Of a stretch of 64,000 bases of DNA, positions 11,986 through 27,199 are shown piece by piece. Both the position numbers and the translations under genes were made by a program. Below the pieces are notes generated by a model. That model worked only from the letters and a program-made list of their open reading frames with translations, did not search any database and was not told the DNA's origin. Position 1 is the first letter of the stretch, and the number at the start of each line of letters is the position of its first letter. Source of the stretch: Serilophus lunatus (lineage: Eukaryota; Chordata; Aves; Passeriformes; Eurylaimidae); contig VXBA01002630.1 in the NCBI GenBank assembly GCA_013399895.1, positions 466,824 through 530,823 of the forward strand, in the 5' to 3' direction.

Positions 11986-14900
11986 AAAGAATAGTCGTTT
12001 TATTTTGAGGAGGGGGAGGAAGGGCAGTTCATGAAGACATATATTTGCAGAGAAAGATTATATACAGCCCCTGCACAAGACCACAATGGAAACATTCTAT
12101 GGCCCACAGCAGGCAAGGCGTCCCCCCATGTTATATGGAGGAGAGTTCTGCAGAGGTGCTTATGATAGGGATTATTGTAGGTGAGACTTGGAGAGGTGGG
12201 AAGCTGGGGAACAGTAGCTCTAGGTTGAAGCAAGTGTGTAATCAAGTTATATGACAACAGTGTGATGTGCTTTTAAGGTCCTTGCCAAATGAAGGACTAA
12301 AAAGTTGGTGGTGAGAACAACCTCACTTCTTCTCCTTCCCCTGTCCTCTTTTCCTTCCCTTCTTTGGGGAAGAAGAGGTTACTGGCTCTCTACCTTATGA
12401 ACATGGCATGAAAACGCTCCCAATTCCTTCCTGTACTCACTGGCTCCCTCAGTCGGGTAGCCCCCTGGGAAGCAGTATGAGGAGGAGCAGCCAGTAGTGC
12501 TCCCTGGAGTTACCAGGGACCAGTTTCCTCTCATAAACATCCTCAGCTTTCCACAGAACAAAACGATATCAACAAACCTGTCAGTGGAAGGAATGTTAAC
12601 CCAGGTGAGACACTCACTCTCAGCTGCCCTTCACCACAATACAGTCTTGTGTCTAGCACAAAAAAATAATAAACAAAAAAAAAAAAAAAAAGAAGAGAAG
12701 GAGTAGACAAAAAGCCATACTCTGACAGAGGAAAAACAGTGGGATAAGCAGCATGACAAACGTTGCTTAATATGCTCAGCCCTTGAATTGCATAGCAAAA
12801 CCTCTCTCAGATACATGCACCCCCTCCTAATTTTTATAATGTTTCATTACTCCCAGAACATCCTATCCTTGTGGTTTGCCTTCATATTGTGTCTGTGCCT
12901 CACCTTTGGCTTCACTTAACACCAGAAACAGCCTGTGAATGGGACAGAACACAGGCCTTGGGAGCACCTTCCATGCATTTTGGGTCATGACAATCTTGCT
13001 GATGGGGGCTTGCATTGTTCCTCTTTAAATAGAATTTGAAAAATGGGGTTTATTTGTTTTTTAATTACAAGGCAATTCAAGGATTAGAATCTTGTTTCTT
13101 AACACAGCCTCATTCTAAATGAACTAAATTCTTGAACTCACCAGAGTGTTGTTGTGGCAACAAAGAGATCTTCCAAGCTTGGTATCTGCAGGTTTTCAGT
13201 GGATGAACTGGAATTAGAAATGCTTAAAAACTACATTTGACTAGACTTAATGGTACAGGGGAAACTGAGACTCTGCCATGTGGTTACTGTCGTGTCAGAG
13301 GTTCCTCATGTTTGCCATGTAAAATCTACAAGACTGGAAATGACCAATTTAAGCTTGTGCACTGTTGCTTGCGCTACAAGGAGAGCAATGGGGCAGGCAG
13401 GCAGCTGGGTTCCACACAACATTTGCCTGGCACAGAGGAGCTGTCGCCACCAGAAACCAGGTGATGTAATGGGCCCTGAAGTGGTGTTGCCTTCCAAGGA
13501 ACCCCAACAGATGATGGTCCTGAGTTAACTGTGAAGAGGTGTGGCCACCCGCCAGCATCAGTGGAAAGTGTGATGCTGGTGGGGCCGCTGGCACCAGAAG
13601 CAAAAGTGAAATATTTTCCTTTGCTCAAAGTGGAGGGGCCTTGGGGCTTACTTTCCTAGCTGATAGTCCTTTTTTCTCAGTTGAACTTTCCCCCCACTCC
13701 TGCAGCAAGAAGTGCCTTGCCAGTGGTTTGCCCAGGCTTCACTCACAGGGGCTCAGCTGCTCAACAGTAAGGGCATGGCCCTCAGAACTGTTTGGGCCTC
13801 CTGATATCAGCCCCAAGGAAGTGGAAGCCCAGGGCTGACATTTGCAGGCCCCTCTGCTGCACTGAGTCCTCATTTAATGCTGAGTGAGGAAAACATGTGG
13901 GGAGTAAAACGTTTAATGGCATAGTATTGCTGCTCTGCTTGGAGCAGTGGGCGAGAGTCACTGTCAGAGATGAGTGTTTGTTCATTTATTTTTCCTTAAA
14001 GAGGGGAATTCTGTCCTCAACATTGCTAAATAAGTAAGACTTAGGCTACTGCACACCCAAATCACACCGTGCATTCCCGTTTACACCCCTCACTACATGT
14101 CCACATGCACAAATATTCACCTATTGACAAGGCTGTGGAGGTTTCTGGTTTTGTTTAAAAATTGGCTGCCTGCAGCCTCCCCTTAGTTACTCAGTACACA
14201 TGAGCAGCTGTGGAGAGCTGCAAGGCTAGCCAACAGACCTTGTAGCCCCCACAGATGTCAATTAGTTTCTCTTGGGTTTCCTTTGGATACACTGGGGTTT
14301 TGAGACCTCCATGTGCTGACTTATTTGTAAAGCATGAGTTATTCACTAACTCCGTGTTACTAATTAGAAGATTATCAGCTCTTGGTGGTTCGCCTGCCTG
14401 CTGTAGGGAGATTCCAAGGAAACCCTCATATGGACCATTTTGAAGGAAAGCATCAATTGATTACTCTGGTGGGATACTCCTGCTTTACGCATTAAGGAGA
14501 AACTGGAGGGATATAAAAGGCTTTGGAGACTGTGAGTGCCTTTCCAGACTTGGGTAACCCAGAAAGATGTTTGCTGCAGCTGCACCACTGTGGGTTGGTG
14601 AGAGCTAGCTGGCTGCTGGTGAAAGCAAGCTCAGGGATGGAGGCCAAATGTTTCAGGGAAACATGCAATGAGCCCATGTTGGGCTTTAGGAGAGGGGTAA
14701 AACCTGCATAAACCCTTCTGGCAACTAGGAAAAGAAAATGAGTTGGGTGCTAAAAGTGCAAGAAGGAAAGGAACAGTTAAGTACATCGCCTCTAGACACT
14801 GTAGCTTTTTAAACTAGTTAAATTGACTGCACTCCTCTGGGAATCGGTTTTAGAGGAGGCAAAATTAAGTGCATCTTTAATTTGCCTATTTTCTTTTTCC

Positions 14901-15835
14901 TATATATTTTTGGATCCTCCCAGTGCTAATGAATCCTTGCTGTGTTCATGGATAGTGAAAGTTGTTAATATTAGCAGAGGTCATCATGGCCTTTCTCCGA
15001 GCCATCACTGTCCTTCCCGTGACTTGATCAAGCATTCAGGAGGGTCATGCTGGGGAAGGAGAGGGGTCAGCCCAACCTGCCTGAAGTTTAACCACTTGCC
15101 TTTGATAGAAGGCCCGCTTTGATCTAAGGTGTGGCATGAAGTGCAATATATAGTTAATATATATTAGCTTATTTACTGAAAAAAAGAAATGAGGAGGTCA
15201 GCTCTGCAGTAACATGAAAGTCTTTGTGCAGATAAAAACCACCAGTGCAAGCCAGAAGGAGATAAGTTTGGGAATAAGAGGGGGTTTGGTGATGCTGCTA
15301 CTGATCTGGAATATCTGGTGTTTGTGGTCTGTGGCTGTGTCAGAAATTTCCTGTGTGCTGTTAAATCACTTCTTAGTCTTTCTCTGTCTCAGTTTCCCAC
15401 CTGCAAGGTGGGAATTAAACAGAATATTTTGTCTTTTCTTTATTTGTTTGCCTTCTCTTACACCATCTAAAAAGTTTAGGGCATTGCTTCTCTTTTTCTT
15501 GTATCTACCGCTTGGCAATTTTATGTTCCTTGTGACCCCTAGGCATTTTCCATAACACAGATAATAAGTTTAACAGGTTTCTTTTTTTTGTTTTTTTATT
15601 TTTCCCCCTTGGCCACAGAGCTTAGCACATCTTGTTCTCATAAGCCCAATGCAGGAAAGTATCTTCACATCGTCTCTGTGGGATCTCTGCCCCTCAGCGA
15701 ACAAGGTCTTGCCAGATTACAAGGAAATAATGCTTAAAAATTGTTTCTGTCTGATAGACTGACCCATCACACTTGTTCTGCTTGCCAGATGAATCCAAAT
15801 TACCAGTGACCCAAAAATTACATAACATATACAGT
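11986..15835. other. Intergenic, nothing recognised
   Basis: Apparently unique sequence. Short A-runs occur (for example about 12,676-12,692). The open frames are short, overlap in both directions and encode no domain I can identify. A donor-like CCCAG|GTGAGA near 12,600 has no supporting exon. Confidence 0.5.
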
Positions 15836-15839
15836 TGTA

Positions 15840-15927
15840 ACTGCATGTGGACTACTTGGAGAGCTGACCCCATTTAAAGCAGGACTAGGTGAGGTCCTTT
15901 TCTGCCTGAATTATCCTATGATCCTAA
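15840..15927 (+). repeat. CR1 LINE 3'-end remnant
   Basis: The tail reads AGGTGAGGTCCTTTTCTGCC then GAATTATCCTATGATCC, the diverged form of the CR1 3' UTR end (gaggtcccttccaacctgaattattctatgattc). It is old and truncated. No reverse-transcriptase sequence remains. Confidence 0.75.
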
Positions 15928-18900
15928 AAATCACAGCTCAAAATCATGCTTCTGATGCACATTCAGGCCATAAATTCCCCATGTAAAATTTGAAATCCTC
16001 TAGTGTCAACACTGCCCCCACACCAGGGTAGAAGAGCAGTAGTCCAGCATGGAGTGATCTTGGAGTGAGACACTCGTGGGGGGATGGCCTGACATTTGTG
16101 AGTGGGAAACAAATTTAGATGTGTCACTATGCTTGAAATACTCAGTTAGCCTGACTTCTTCACTAGATGTTTTCAAAGGCCTGACCTTAGGAACGGATTT
16201 TCAGGTGGGTTCACATAGTAATCTCCCCACTTGCGCTTAGGAGTCCAATCTCAGAGCCTAGACAGGCATCTACACTGCTGAGTGTACCAGCACACTTAAA
16301 TTTTTCATTCCTGAAGCTAGTATCACTTTCTCATTGCCACACCCAGGGGCAGGAGAAGGTCCCTCAAAGGGTCGATTCAAAACATCTAATTAAGGGCCTT
16401 TTCTCAATCTCTCCTTAACAGAGAATATCTTCATGCATATCTTCTAAGGCTATAGCTATCAGCCTTCTATGTCGGTACTTAAATTAGGCATCTACTGCAG
16501 CCTATACAAACAACTCCACCCCCTCCAGTCATAATCCCTCTCCTCTTTACTCCCGAAGAAGAGGATTCTGTACCCAGTCCATACCACGGGCTACCATGGC
16601 TCCACCCAGGAGCATGCTCATTGAATAAATCTGATGACTACGAGGCCCCTCTGGAATCTGTGTAACCAGGAGGTGACTTGGTGCACACCAATTAGTAGTG
16701 CAAGTAATTCCCCTGGAAGTGAATAAACATAAACCAAAGTAAACTCACCAGAATGCAGAGGACATGGGAGTTGTGTTCCAAGCGCTATTTTGCTCTAAAG
16801 ACCAGCTCCTGTTGGGATGGGCTGCTTGCTAATGTAGACATCACTGAGATACACTACTGTTGTGCTTCCCTTGCACAGAAGCAAGCGTGACGGGTTGCTT
16901 TGTTTGATAGTATCAAGGTCTCTTCTCCACAAGGGACTGTGGAGAAGAGTAAATAAAAGATATTATGAGCAGATATTTTAGGATCTTCCACTGATGCCAA
17001 ATACTTGCTGTATTTAGGTCTCTTTTTTTTGTGCAGAGAGAAGAGAGCATCAAGCACATGCAATCTGTCTCAAAATGTGAAAATAAGCCAGTCTTGTAAT
17101 TGATAGAGCTGCAAACCCTTCTCCAAAAGCCTTCAGTAGTTAAGGCAATTGCAAAGGAAAAAGCAGATGGACTGGAGTAGATTCACTGTGTGTCAGACAA
17201 TTGCTCCCAGCACAATCTAGCAGAGATTTCTGTGAGAGTTATGTAAAGTTCCAGAGCTCCACTAAAAAGTTCAAAGAAGGAATTGATCCCAAGAGAACTA
17301 TGAAAATCATTCCTGGGGACCACCAAGGTCTCCTACAGTTCTCTATCATCCTGAATGTGCAGAACTCTGTAACAGAAACACTAAAATCAGTCTTAATGGA
17401 GATGTTTTGGTATGAGACTACCAGACAAAAGAAAAGGTAGAAGGGATATGTGGCTTTGGCATCTAGAGTAGCAGGTCCTTGAAGTCATGCCAGATCTACG
17501 TGGAGCTTCTCAGTTCTGGAAAACAAGGAAGAGCAGAAAAAAAGGAGGAACAGAATGGTATTGGAGCCTCAAAACAGTCAGAAGAGGCAAATGAGGGAAT
17601 AAACCTCAGATGATGCCAGAGCTGGGATACAATGGCATAGGAGAGAGAAGAGCATAATCATTGACAACTCCTAAAAGTGGATACATGAAAAACCAGAACA
17701 GAATCACAACTGTAAAATCCCAAGAGATATAAAAAGGAGTTACTAGACTGCTTCTCTTGTCCTGCATGTCGTGGAATTGGGAATCTGGAAACATTAGTTG
17801 GGCTGTGTGGACCCAAGACTTGGGGCATTGGGAGTGTGCAAGTGTGAGAGAAGGAGCCAGACAGACCAGATCTACTGCAAAATAAAATTACCTTTTCTTC
17901 TTATAAGGTCTCACCCTGAGCTCTGCTATATTGCTGCTGCAAGGCTGCAGTAGTATAACAGATTAATTAATAGAGGGGATAAGAAATAGACCCAAATTTG
18001 GCACAAGGGTTTTAAAGGGAAATTTATTCAGATTCCCGCATCCCACAGAAAGTAGTAGCTAAAGGATGTAAGCAAACATCTAAGGTGAAAGCCAAAGCCA
18101 AATCAGGCATTTCTTCACTCGTATCAGCAATATACTGCAAAATTAAAATGCTGATTAATGAAGATGACATTACGATAGGCAGCCCTTACAACTCTTACAT
18201 AATTCAAAGGGCAAGTTGAGATACAGGTGTTGATAGCTTAAACACACACTGACATGGAAAGTGCTAAAGCAAAAGTGGAAAAAGGCATTTATAAATGATG
18301 AAAACAAACCATTTCAACAGGGTGGTTCTCCACTGGAGCAGAAAATGCAGAACCGTAGCTAGCTAGTGATACACTGGTGATAAAGTGACGAGAACCAGCA
18401 GAGACTTAGCTCAATAGCTGAGGAGGTTTGAGGCCATTGGCACAGGTTCAGGTGACCAGGGTCTCCAGCACCGGGGATGAGCACTCAGAGCTCAGGGACA
18501 TGCAGATATCAGTGTTTGGATTTGGAAGCTTCTCCCGCACAACTGGCCTCTGCCAGCGACAAAGGAGATCATGGACCAGAGGTATTTCTGGCTCCCACTG
18601 CTCTGCTCAGCTCTAGAGTGCCTTCTTTTTAATGCAACTTTTTTTTTGCTTATTCATTTTTTCACATTTAACCTTAGCAGAGATTTGTCTTGACTATTGG
18701 GAAGAGGGGAGTAAGCTTAAGCAGATGCATGGGGCTTAACTACAGCTTCAATAGGCTTGGTTATATATGAGTATGATAAAAATAGGGAAAACAAAAGAAA
18801 ATGAAAAATAAAAAGCAGTATAATAAGTGGTAGTGTTAGGCCATATGTCCTTAACTGTCTTTTGCACAGGTAATTGGAAGTAGTCTGGACATAAGAGTAT

Positions 18901-21900
18901 TAAAGGGTATTAAAAAAGAGTATGAAACAAACGAGACCTAAAAATGGAATAAGTACATATGTTTTTAATATTTTTCTGCAATTTTTTTGTACTTGTAACT
19001 TACCAATAAGTAATCCTTATTTTTTTTTAAAAAAAGTATTTAAATTTTCAGTAAAGACCACCTGTAATTGTTCTGAGATGTTTCATTGGTCTGAAGTATT
19101 CTCAGATGGCTGATATAAACTATGTGCTTGAAAAGTGTCTGGTAATGATTCAGAAGCATATACAAGGCAAGAAGATTTGGGTTTGGTTTTTGGGGGGTTT
19201 TGTCTGTATGTGTGTCGATTTATTTAGGTCTCTTCTGACAAAACTCACTATTTTCAGGATCCTCTTTTTCTACTGGTTTCCCCTTATTTAAGCCAATGTT
19301 GTCCACAGCAATTCAATTAACGACATTTCCCTATGCTGAACGTGTTTTTACAAAGCTTTCAGGGTTCCACACATTTCCAACTGCCCATTTGGGGAAAGTA
19401 AAAGCCCTACCTATTTGAACAATAGCAAAAGCGTTGGAGTTAAATTTATGTGAGAGAGGTGTGACAAATAAACAAGCAAAACTCCTCTTTTCAGTGCCCA
19501 GGAAAAGGTGTAATGAAATTCCACAGGAATAAATGGAATTACTCCACATACAGACTCCTTCAGGAGGCCATGACCAGACCCTCAAATGGTTAGACTAACT
19601 CCTGGTTATTCTAGGAAAATGCCACCCTGGTATAAACATCATAATAATGGTGAGTTCAGGCAATCTGTAGCCATTTTTATAGTGTGGACCTTTCCTTCCA
19701 AAATGTGGCAGCAGCAGGGACTGAGTGTGTGGACTGCACACAAGGTTTGCCCACAATATTAAACTGGGACATTGTCCTCAATTCCTAATTGTTCCCTGAA
19801 CATGGCAAAGCTATGTTTTGACACATAGTCCTTGCTTACTATTGTCTGCCCCCTGTTACTGGAATTCAGTGCGGCCACCCAGGCAGATTGACCCAAGCGC
19901 ACTTACATACGACATACACTTCTTAGCTATGTGCTATATATAAATATAAACTATAAAAGTTCTCTATGAAAAAAAAAATCCAAGGAATGTCATGCCACAG
20001 ACTGGAACCAGAAAGAGGAAATTATTTTGTAAAATGTCAGACTTATTTTGTCTGAACTGAGTGAAACATAAAGAGTAAACTGAGAATGTAACTGATGAAA
20101 AGTCAAATTGATTTTAAATTAAATGCATAAATTAATCACATTTTAAAATATAACATTGGAGATAATGGGTAGCGAGAAGTAGAACTGCATTCACATCACT
20201 TAAGTTGACTTATCTAAAAGTAAGGTGTCCAGTTAAAGCTGGTGGTGTGGGGTTCCTCTGCCATACTGCTACCACCCCAAGAGGGGAATTTGTCCTGCTT
20301 TACTTGTATCACCCTTCTCAGCCCATGCTGCATGCTCCCCCTCAGAGGGATAGCTGCCTTTCACTTTCTGAAGATCCATCGTCGAGTCCAGAAGAATCCC
20401 AAGCAGGTCTCTGAGAGTCATTCCTAGCTATAAAGCAAGATGAGTCTTACCTTCCTATGCACTACCATGGACTCAAAAGTTGTTGCCTGTTGTCTTCATA
20501 ATTTATTAGAAGTAGCTGTAACAGAGTTTTATTCTGGTAATAATGTGCATAGCTGTGGCCCATGCTTTACTGATGATAAAATCCCACAGTTTGAAAACAA
20601 ACCCTTTCAGTTCTTATAATAAATGTAAAAGTACCTCGCCTTCTACTAAAATGAATAAAACTCACTCATATAGGTATCAGTCTCTATAACTCTAACTGCT
20701 TCTGCGTTATTCATACACAGATTATTCTCTGTACAGGGGCATAAAAAAAATTCAATGAATTTGTATACCTTTACATTTCAGTGTCCCTGAATGTGAATAA
20801 TATAAAGACAACTTGCACGGCACGGACTAGTAACTTATAATTTGAGGATATCAAATAAGGTGGGTAATTTATCCCGTGTTTTTAGAGAACAGTTGTTTCA
20901 CTGTCTATGTGGCTTTATCTACAAACTAGCTTGTACTGTCAGATATTACTCTAGGAATATCAGCTTTACTTATGCTGCCTTTTTCTACAGCGATGTTTTA
21001 CAATAAGGAAAATATTAAGGTGTGTGGCTCACTTAATCAGCAATTTTGCAAGTGTTTTACTTATGTCACAAAGAACAAATTGGTTTTAGCATTTGGTATC
21101 TAGAATGCAATATGCAGCATAAATTATTCAAATCAAAGCAACATAAATCTTTGTACAGCAAAGGCAAAAACCTCAGAATTCATTGCTGTGTGTTACAGCT
21201 TTGGATAGGACAATGACCTCTAATCAAAACTCCTCAGTACAGTCCCTACACTTAAGATGCCAACTTGTCACTAAGGACCTGATTATCTATAAATTTATGG
21301 GAACCTGCAATAACTGGTTTTTGCCTCCTGATAATGTTTTCTGACACATATCAGGAGACTCAGCTGATCTGTTTTAGAGATTATTGTCCAGAATCTGCAG
21401 TTTAAATGACCAATGAGTAGACAGAAGGTCCATTTGAGACCTTCAGCTATAGAGAAGTACATAAGGAAAACCGTTTCCATAGAAACATGCCCCACAGCTG
21501 TAGTTAGGATAGGAAAAATAGTTTAATGATTATTTCAATGAAGTTCCACCTTTTGTTTTCAATGCAAGATGTATACAATAGGTTTTCATAGTGTGATCTC
21601 AGGGTAGCTAAGGTCTTACATGTGATATTCACTCAAAAGTGAAGGATCTACCTTTCCCTTATGTGTTCATAAGAGTTTTATTAGCTTGTGTGTAGTTCAT
21701 AGCAGGATGATTTTTATATAAAAGAGTTTTGCTTTTCAGTATTTATTCCCTGTATAATAAATGCTTACTTTTACATTAACTAAAATACTTCCAAATAAAA
21801 TTCTCAGATAAAAAGCAAAGGATCAGATAAGCTCCAAGGAATCCAGGGGAGGGACATCCAGTGATTCCAGAAGGAAGTAAGTCAGGCTGAAAGAGAACTG

Positions 21901-24900
21901 TAGAAAAACAGAGGATGGGCATGAATAATTTCCTAACACTTTGGCAGTATCTTTTTCCATTCATATAATTTCCAATTTAGGTGGAAAATTTCTAACCAGT
22001 TCCCTAGAAATTACAAGTTTGGTGCATTTCCAAACTAGTTTATCCAAGACACTTCTAAAAAAGTTCTTGGTCCTGCTTCTTTGCTTTGCTGCAAAAACAC
22101 AAGGCAGAATCCATTTTGTGGTGGTAAGCAGAGAGGTCTGCACATCTAGTTAAGTTATTTCTCTTGCTTAAAGTATCAACAGGGCTGCAAATTTCCCCTT
22201 CCTTCCTGGCATAAGTATAGACTTCATTAGTTACTTCCATGCGCATATACAATAAGCAGAGTAATATGATGTTTAGATTTTTCCTTAATGAGTTTGGAAT
22301 TGGTATACAGAATTGTACCAAGTCACACCATGGCCTGGGAAATGCAGGAGTAGGAGCTGGGTTTTGTGCATAAGTGAATGAGGCCAATTAACAAGGATTC
22401 AACACTGAATGTGTTGAAATCTGTTGCCATGTCAGCTTTGGCATGGGCTTGGTGTGTTTATGATAATAAGAATAGGGGTTTTTTTTATTCTGTCTTTTAT
22501 TCAACAGGGTTGAAAACATATCCTCCTGGACAAATTTTGTTTGCGGACATCATACCCAGGCAAAACCTTTGCAAGTTGGACAGATACCTGTCTCAAGGTT
22601 TCTGAAAGGCATTTTCCAGAAATCACGTTCTGTACACTGAAGGAAGACAGAGCCAGATAAAAGAAATTTATACAGGATATAATAGCTTACAGAGAAGGAG
22701 GAAAGGTTCTTAAGTTAGGTATTATCCTACATACAGTTTAACAGAGCTGCGCTTCATGGGCTCTATCTGCCCACCAGCGGTCTCCGTAAGATGCTAAGTA
22801 TTACAGTTGAAGGTTTAAGTTGTTGCTTAAAAGTAGATATTGTCAGTACACCTAAATGACTCAGACCTGCTTCAGGAGTCATGTCCTACAACTCAGTAAA
22901 GCTTAGCTTTATAAATCCCAGGCAATGGTTCAGAAACTGACTTTGGTGGAACATGTACCGTTGCTGCCATTTTAGGAAAGTAACTTCAAAATCTATATAA
23001 TTTAATGGTAATAAGAGGCAAGAGGTTTTATATTTGCTAATTGTACAAAGTCTCACAATAGGAGAAAGGAAAAAGAAAAAAGGAAAAAAAAGGAGGGGAA
23101 AAAAAGAAATAACCCTGCAACATTTTGTGCACTACTTTAGCAATAACTTACTAAAGCTATACCAGTATGAATTGGTTTGGCTACAGAGGATTTGAAAAAG
23201 TAATTAAATAAAAAATAACTTAATAATCCACAATTCAGTAAGGTGCAACCAAACAATTCACATATACAAAAAAACCCCAAACAAAACCAACAAAAAAAGC
23301 CACACCAAAAAACAAACAAAAAATCAAATGCAAACAAACAAAGAAATACCAAAAAACACAAACAAAAATCCTGCCACTCCCACATGCCTCCAAAGCATCT
23401 CTAAGGAAAAATTTCTTTCCAAACAGGAATCACAAGCTTGGTCATCCTCAAGTTTGCAATATAAACAATCTTGGATTCCCAAAAACTACAGCTAAGCTTC
23501 AAGAAGATTTTCCTCATAGCATTTAATTTGTTAATAAGATTTGTATGCATCATTCCAAAGAAATATCAGGAAAGTTGACCTCATTGCTTGTGATAGCCAG
23601 ATAAGGGGAAGAATATTTGTGTCATACAAAATCTATCCATTTTCTCCTCACAGAGACATAATTACACGTTCAGGACTTAGAGAGGTGGAAAAGTCAGCTC
23701 AGATTCCACCTAATTTAATCTCTATATCAATTGTAATGGTAGAAAAAGATCTGAATGTAATTTCCTCTTCTACCTTGTGGTATACCAGATTGCAGATGAT
23801 TGCATGTATTATTTTAAGGTTCTCCAGAGAAAATTTCCCTGGGCTTCCCTGCAAGGACTTTCAGCCACAGTACAGCTTTCAAGTGGAAGTGTATTGGACA
23901 AAATAACTTAAGAGAACTTAAGGAGTATAGGAAGAAAGTTGCAGATCAGGCAGAGGTGATAAAAGAAGGAACAAGATCATGATAGTATCTGAAAACGAAA
24001 GAGGAAATCTTGTACTGATTAAAGGAAAAGAAAAAATTACCACTGACTTACTGGAGCCCAGAGTTGATTCCAAGAGGGAAATTTGTGCTGCAAGGGAGAA
24101 CTGTCAATAACATCAGGAATCTGAGTTACATCAGCAAGATAAATTTCCACATTTTCATACAAATTTGAGTGCCATGAGCATTGAGGAAAGTGCAGCGTAA
24201 AGGGTCAATGTAAACAACTATTGCTGCTGGCAGAATCAGTAATATACAAAAATTTTGTTAGAAGGTGAAAACAGAAACAGCTTTGACTTGGAGAGTCTGA
24301 ATGCAGAAAAGGTATAATCTTGCTCTCACTGGAAGCTGACAGGACCAAAGACGCTGCAAGCTAACATTGTGAAGAGACCCAGCCTCATCAGGAACCTCAG
24401 CCATTGATCTTGGCATGGCTGAAACTCGTATTCAATGTAGAGGAGCCAGAGCCAGCCCCAGCCCCATTTGCTCCAGCCTAAATAACTGCTCTGTCGCAAC
24501 AGAGATATTTCTGACTGGTCATTTTAGGAGAAGAGGGACGAAGAGGGAGGGGTCTTGATTCACGGTGGGAGGCTTTGCTTTCTTTGTTTTCAGGAAAAAC
24601 ATGAAGTGACTTTTTCCCCCCATATTTTACAAAAGAGAAAGAAAAAAAGAAGGATCTCTGTAAATTGAATCAAAAAGAAATGAGTATTTCTTAAGCTTCA
24701 GAAATCAGTTCAATCACTTAGGCAAAGCTAATACAGCTAGAGGCTTCTTAGAAAGCCACAGCAAAAGGGGACTTCAGCCCCATCAAGCACATGTGACAGT
24801 CCTGAACCATGGGGAGAGATGGGAAATAGTAAAAGAGTTCCATGGTCCTTTTGCTAAGCCTTCGTCTTATTTTCTATTTTGACTGTATTGCAGGGGTCGA

Positions 24901-27190
24901 TTTTAACGTGCTGGTTTTATTGTTTTGCTTTGTTTTTGATTTGGACTGCTTTCCAATGCCTGACTGGAGAAGAGAAAGAGACTTGAGAAAGGCAAACCCA
25001 TTTTGCATCAGTAACAAAACATCATATTTTTACATGAAGGAAAACAACTGCTTTTTAAAAACAAGGCTATGCTTGTTTGTCTGTTGGTTCATACAAAACA
25101 CAAGGAGTCCTGGTGATCATGTTTTGCCATCACAGTCAGAACAAAGGATTATTAAAAATAATATAAACTGATGACATATGTTACCAGTATTGAAATTGAT
25201 GCACATTCCTGTGTAGCTAAGGGGAAGCCAGGAGCTGGATTTTATCTTTAACAAAGTCAGAAAAAAAAGAAAACCATTTCAGTCTTATTACAGGGAGATA
25301 TTTCTTTCTGCCTGCTTGGGGAGCAGAGGTTGGAGGATGCAAGGTTTGGTTTGGACAAAATTCAAACTATGACCCTCCAGCCGCCAAGTAGATCCAGCTT
25401 GACACAGGTACTTACGTGAATATTTTCCGGACAAAGAGGTTATGAACTAAATCCAAGAGCAGTTTGATGTCTGTCAAAAAGCAGCAGTATTAGATTTACC
25501 ATTTTCAGACGCAGAAACACATTTCACAAAACATTTCAAAATCAAATATTAAAATCTTTAGATGTAGATGTTATAACCAGAAATTAGGGTCCTTTTCCCC
25601 GGTCATGAGAAAAAAAATTGCACAAAAAGCTACCCCTGCTACAGAAAGCTCTCACATCTAGCGTATGACTTCTGTACCATTACAAGCAGTTTGAAAACCT
25701 CCACTGAGGTATTTCCTCATGTTGCCCTGTAACTCATACTCACCCGTTCTTTTGCTTAGTCTGGGAATCTTCGAATGAGCCTGGGTTTGCAGCTTTGCTC
25801 TACCTCTGACCTTATGGTTCCTACAAAGCAAAGGAACCTGTTTGTAATGCTGACACATTATGTCAGGATGGTGCCCTGTCAACACATGCAGTGTTATGGA
25901 CTGGAAAATCCAAATACAGTTTGAGAAGCCATTGGAGGTTTTCCACAAAGTACTTGCAAGGGCCTCTCCTAATTGAATTTGCCAAAATTCACATGAACTC
26001 AGATTTAATCCAATCAGTTCTACATCGCGTGTCTTTCAACATCGACAAAGTATTTTTTTCTAATTGTGACTCTCCTATGGAACCAAATGAATCAGAAAAG
26101 GACTTAAATGAAAACCAGTCCAGATTGTTGTACACTTTAACCTTACATCTGTGCTTAATTAGGATGCTCAATTTCCCTAAACTCAAGTCATAAAATGGAA
26201 GTAATCTGTGGCCTGTTTGTCAGTCATTATAGGGCAGCAGACCTGCAAATCAGGGCAGGTTCAAATGCACAGGATCCTGTTCAACATGGACATTGAAGGA
26301 AACATGGGAGATGTTATTGTGCAGCAGGCTGGAAGGGAGTTGGGAGAAAAGTTCACTGAGAAAGACTTGTGCAAATGACCTGTGTGCTGAGAAAGTGGCT
26401 GAGCCTTGAAAGGGGACTAACCAAATGTGGAAAACATGTGTGATTATTTAAGGCTCCCCTATTCTGGCCACATGAGGCTTTTATGAAGGCCAGATAATAG
26501 CTGATGTAGGACAGTGCCACAAAAAAGGCAGCAGCATCCTCTTCACGTCTAAACTGCTCTCTTAATAGTGCCAGCACCTTTGGCTGGTGTAATCTTTTAG
26601 GGTGTAATTTTGAAATGTTCTCAGTGTCCACACCACTACCTCAGCCCTGCTCTCTGATCCTGGCCCTGCATGCAACGAGAGCCATCTTTCCCTCCTGGTG
26701 CAGTTACGTGAGTGGCAGTGCTGTAGAGCTGAGCAAGTAAAACTCCCCATAATTCTTTCCACAGGTTTTTCTAAGGACATGGATTATTTCCCCAGCTCAA
26801 GTTTGCAGTTCAGTCCCAGATACTTGAACACCAGGTGAGACTGCAGCAAAGGGCTGCCATGTCCTGGATAGGTTTTGGAGCTAGCAGTGTTGCTGCATGG
26901 AGCAATGTCCTCAAACACTGTATCTCCTTGCAGCCAGCAAAAGTAGCTGCAATTAACCCATATCCTTAAAATTGTGACAAGTCTTGTTGTCTGGAGATAT
27001 TAAAGATGCACTGTCTGGGGCTATGGCAAATCACTGGACGAACAGTAAAACCCTAACCCACACACCCAGGTCTGTCATCATTCATTTCAAACATGCACTT
27101 CAGAGTGTTGCTGTTATGTTGTTTTTTGACATCTTGAGATCTGCATGAGAAATCCCTGTGGACGTGCTGTAAATCCATATCTACAGCAGT
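15928..27190. other. Intergenic, nothing clearly recognised
   Basis: About 11 kb without a supported exon. It holds low-complexity A-rich DNA at about 23,050-23,110 and A/C-rich DNA at 23,260-23,370, plus a TAATTAATAG site near 17,963. Very old transposon remnants may be present but are beyond recognition by eye. Open frames are short and unsupported. Confidence 0.45.
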
Positions 27191-27199
27191 AAGTTTTCA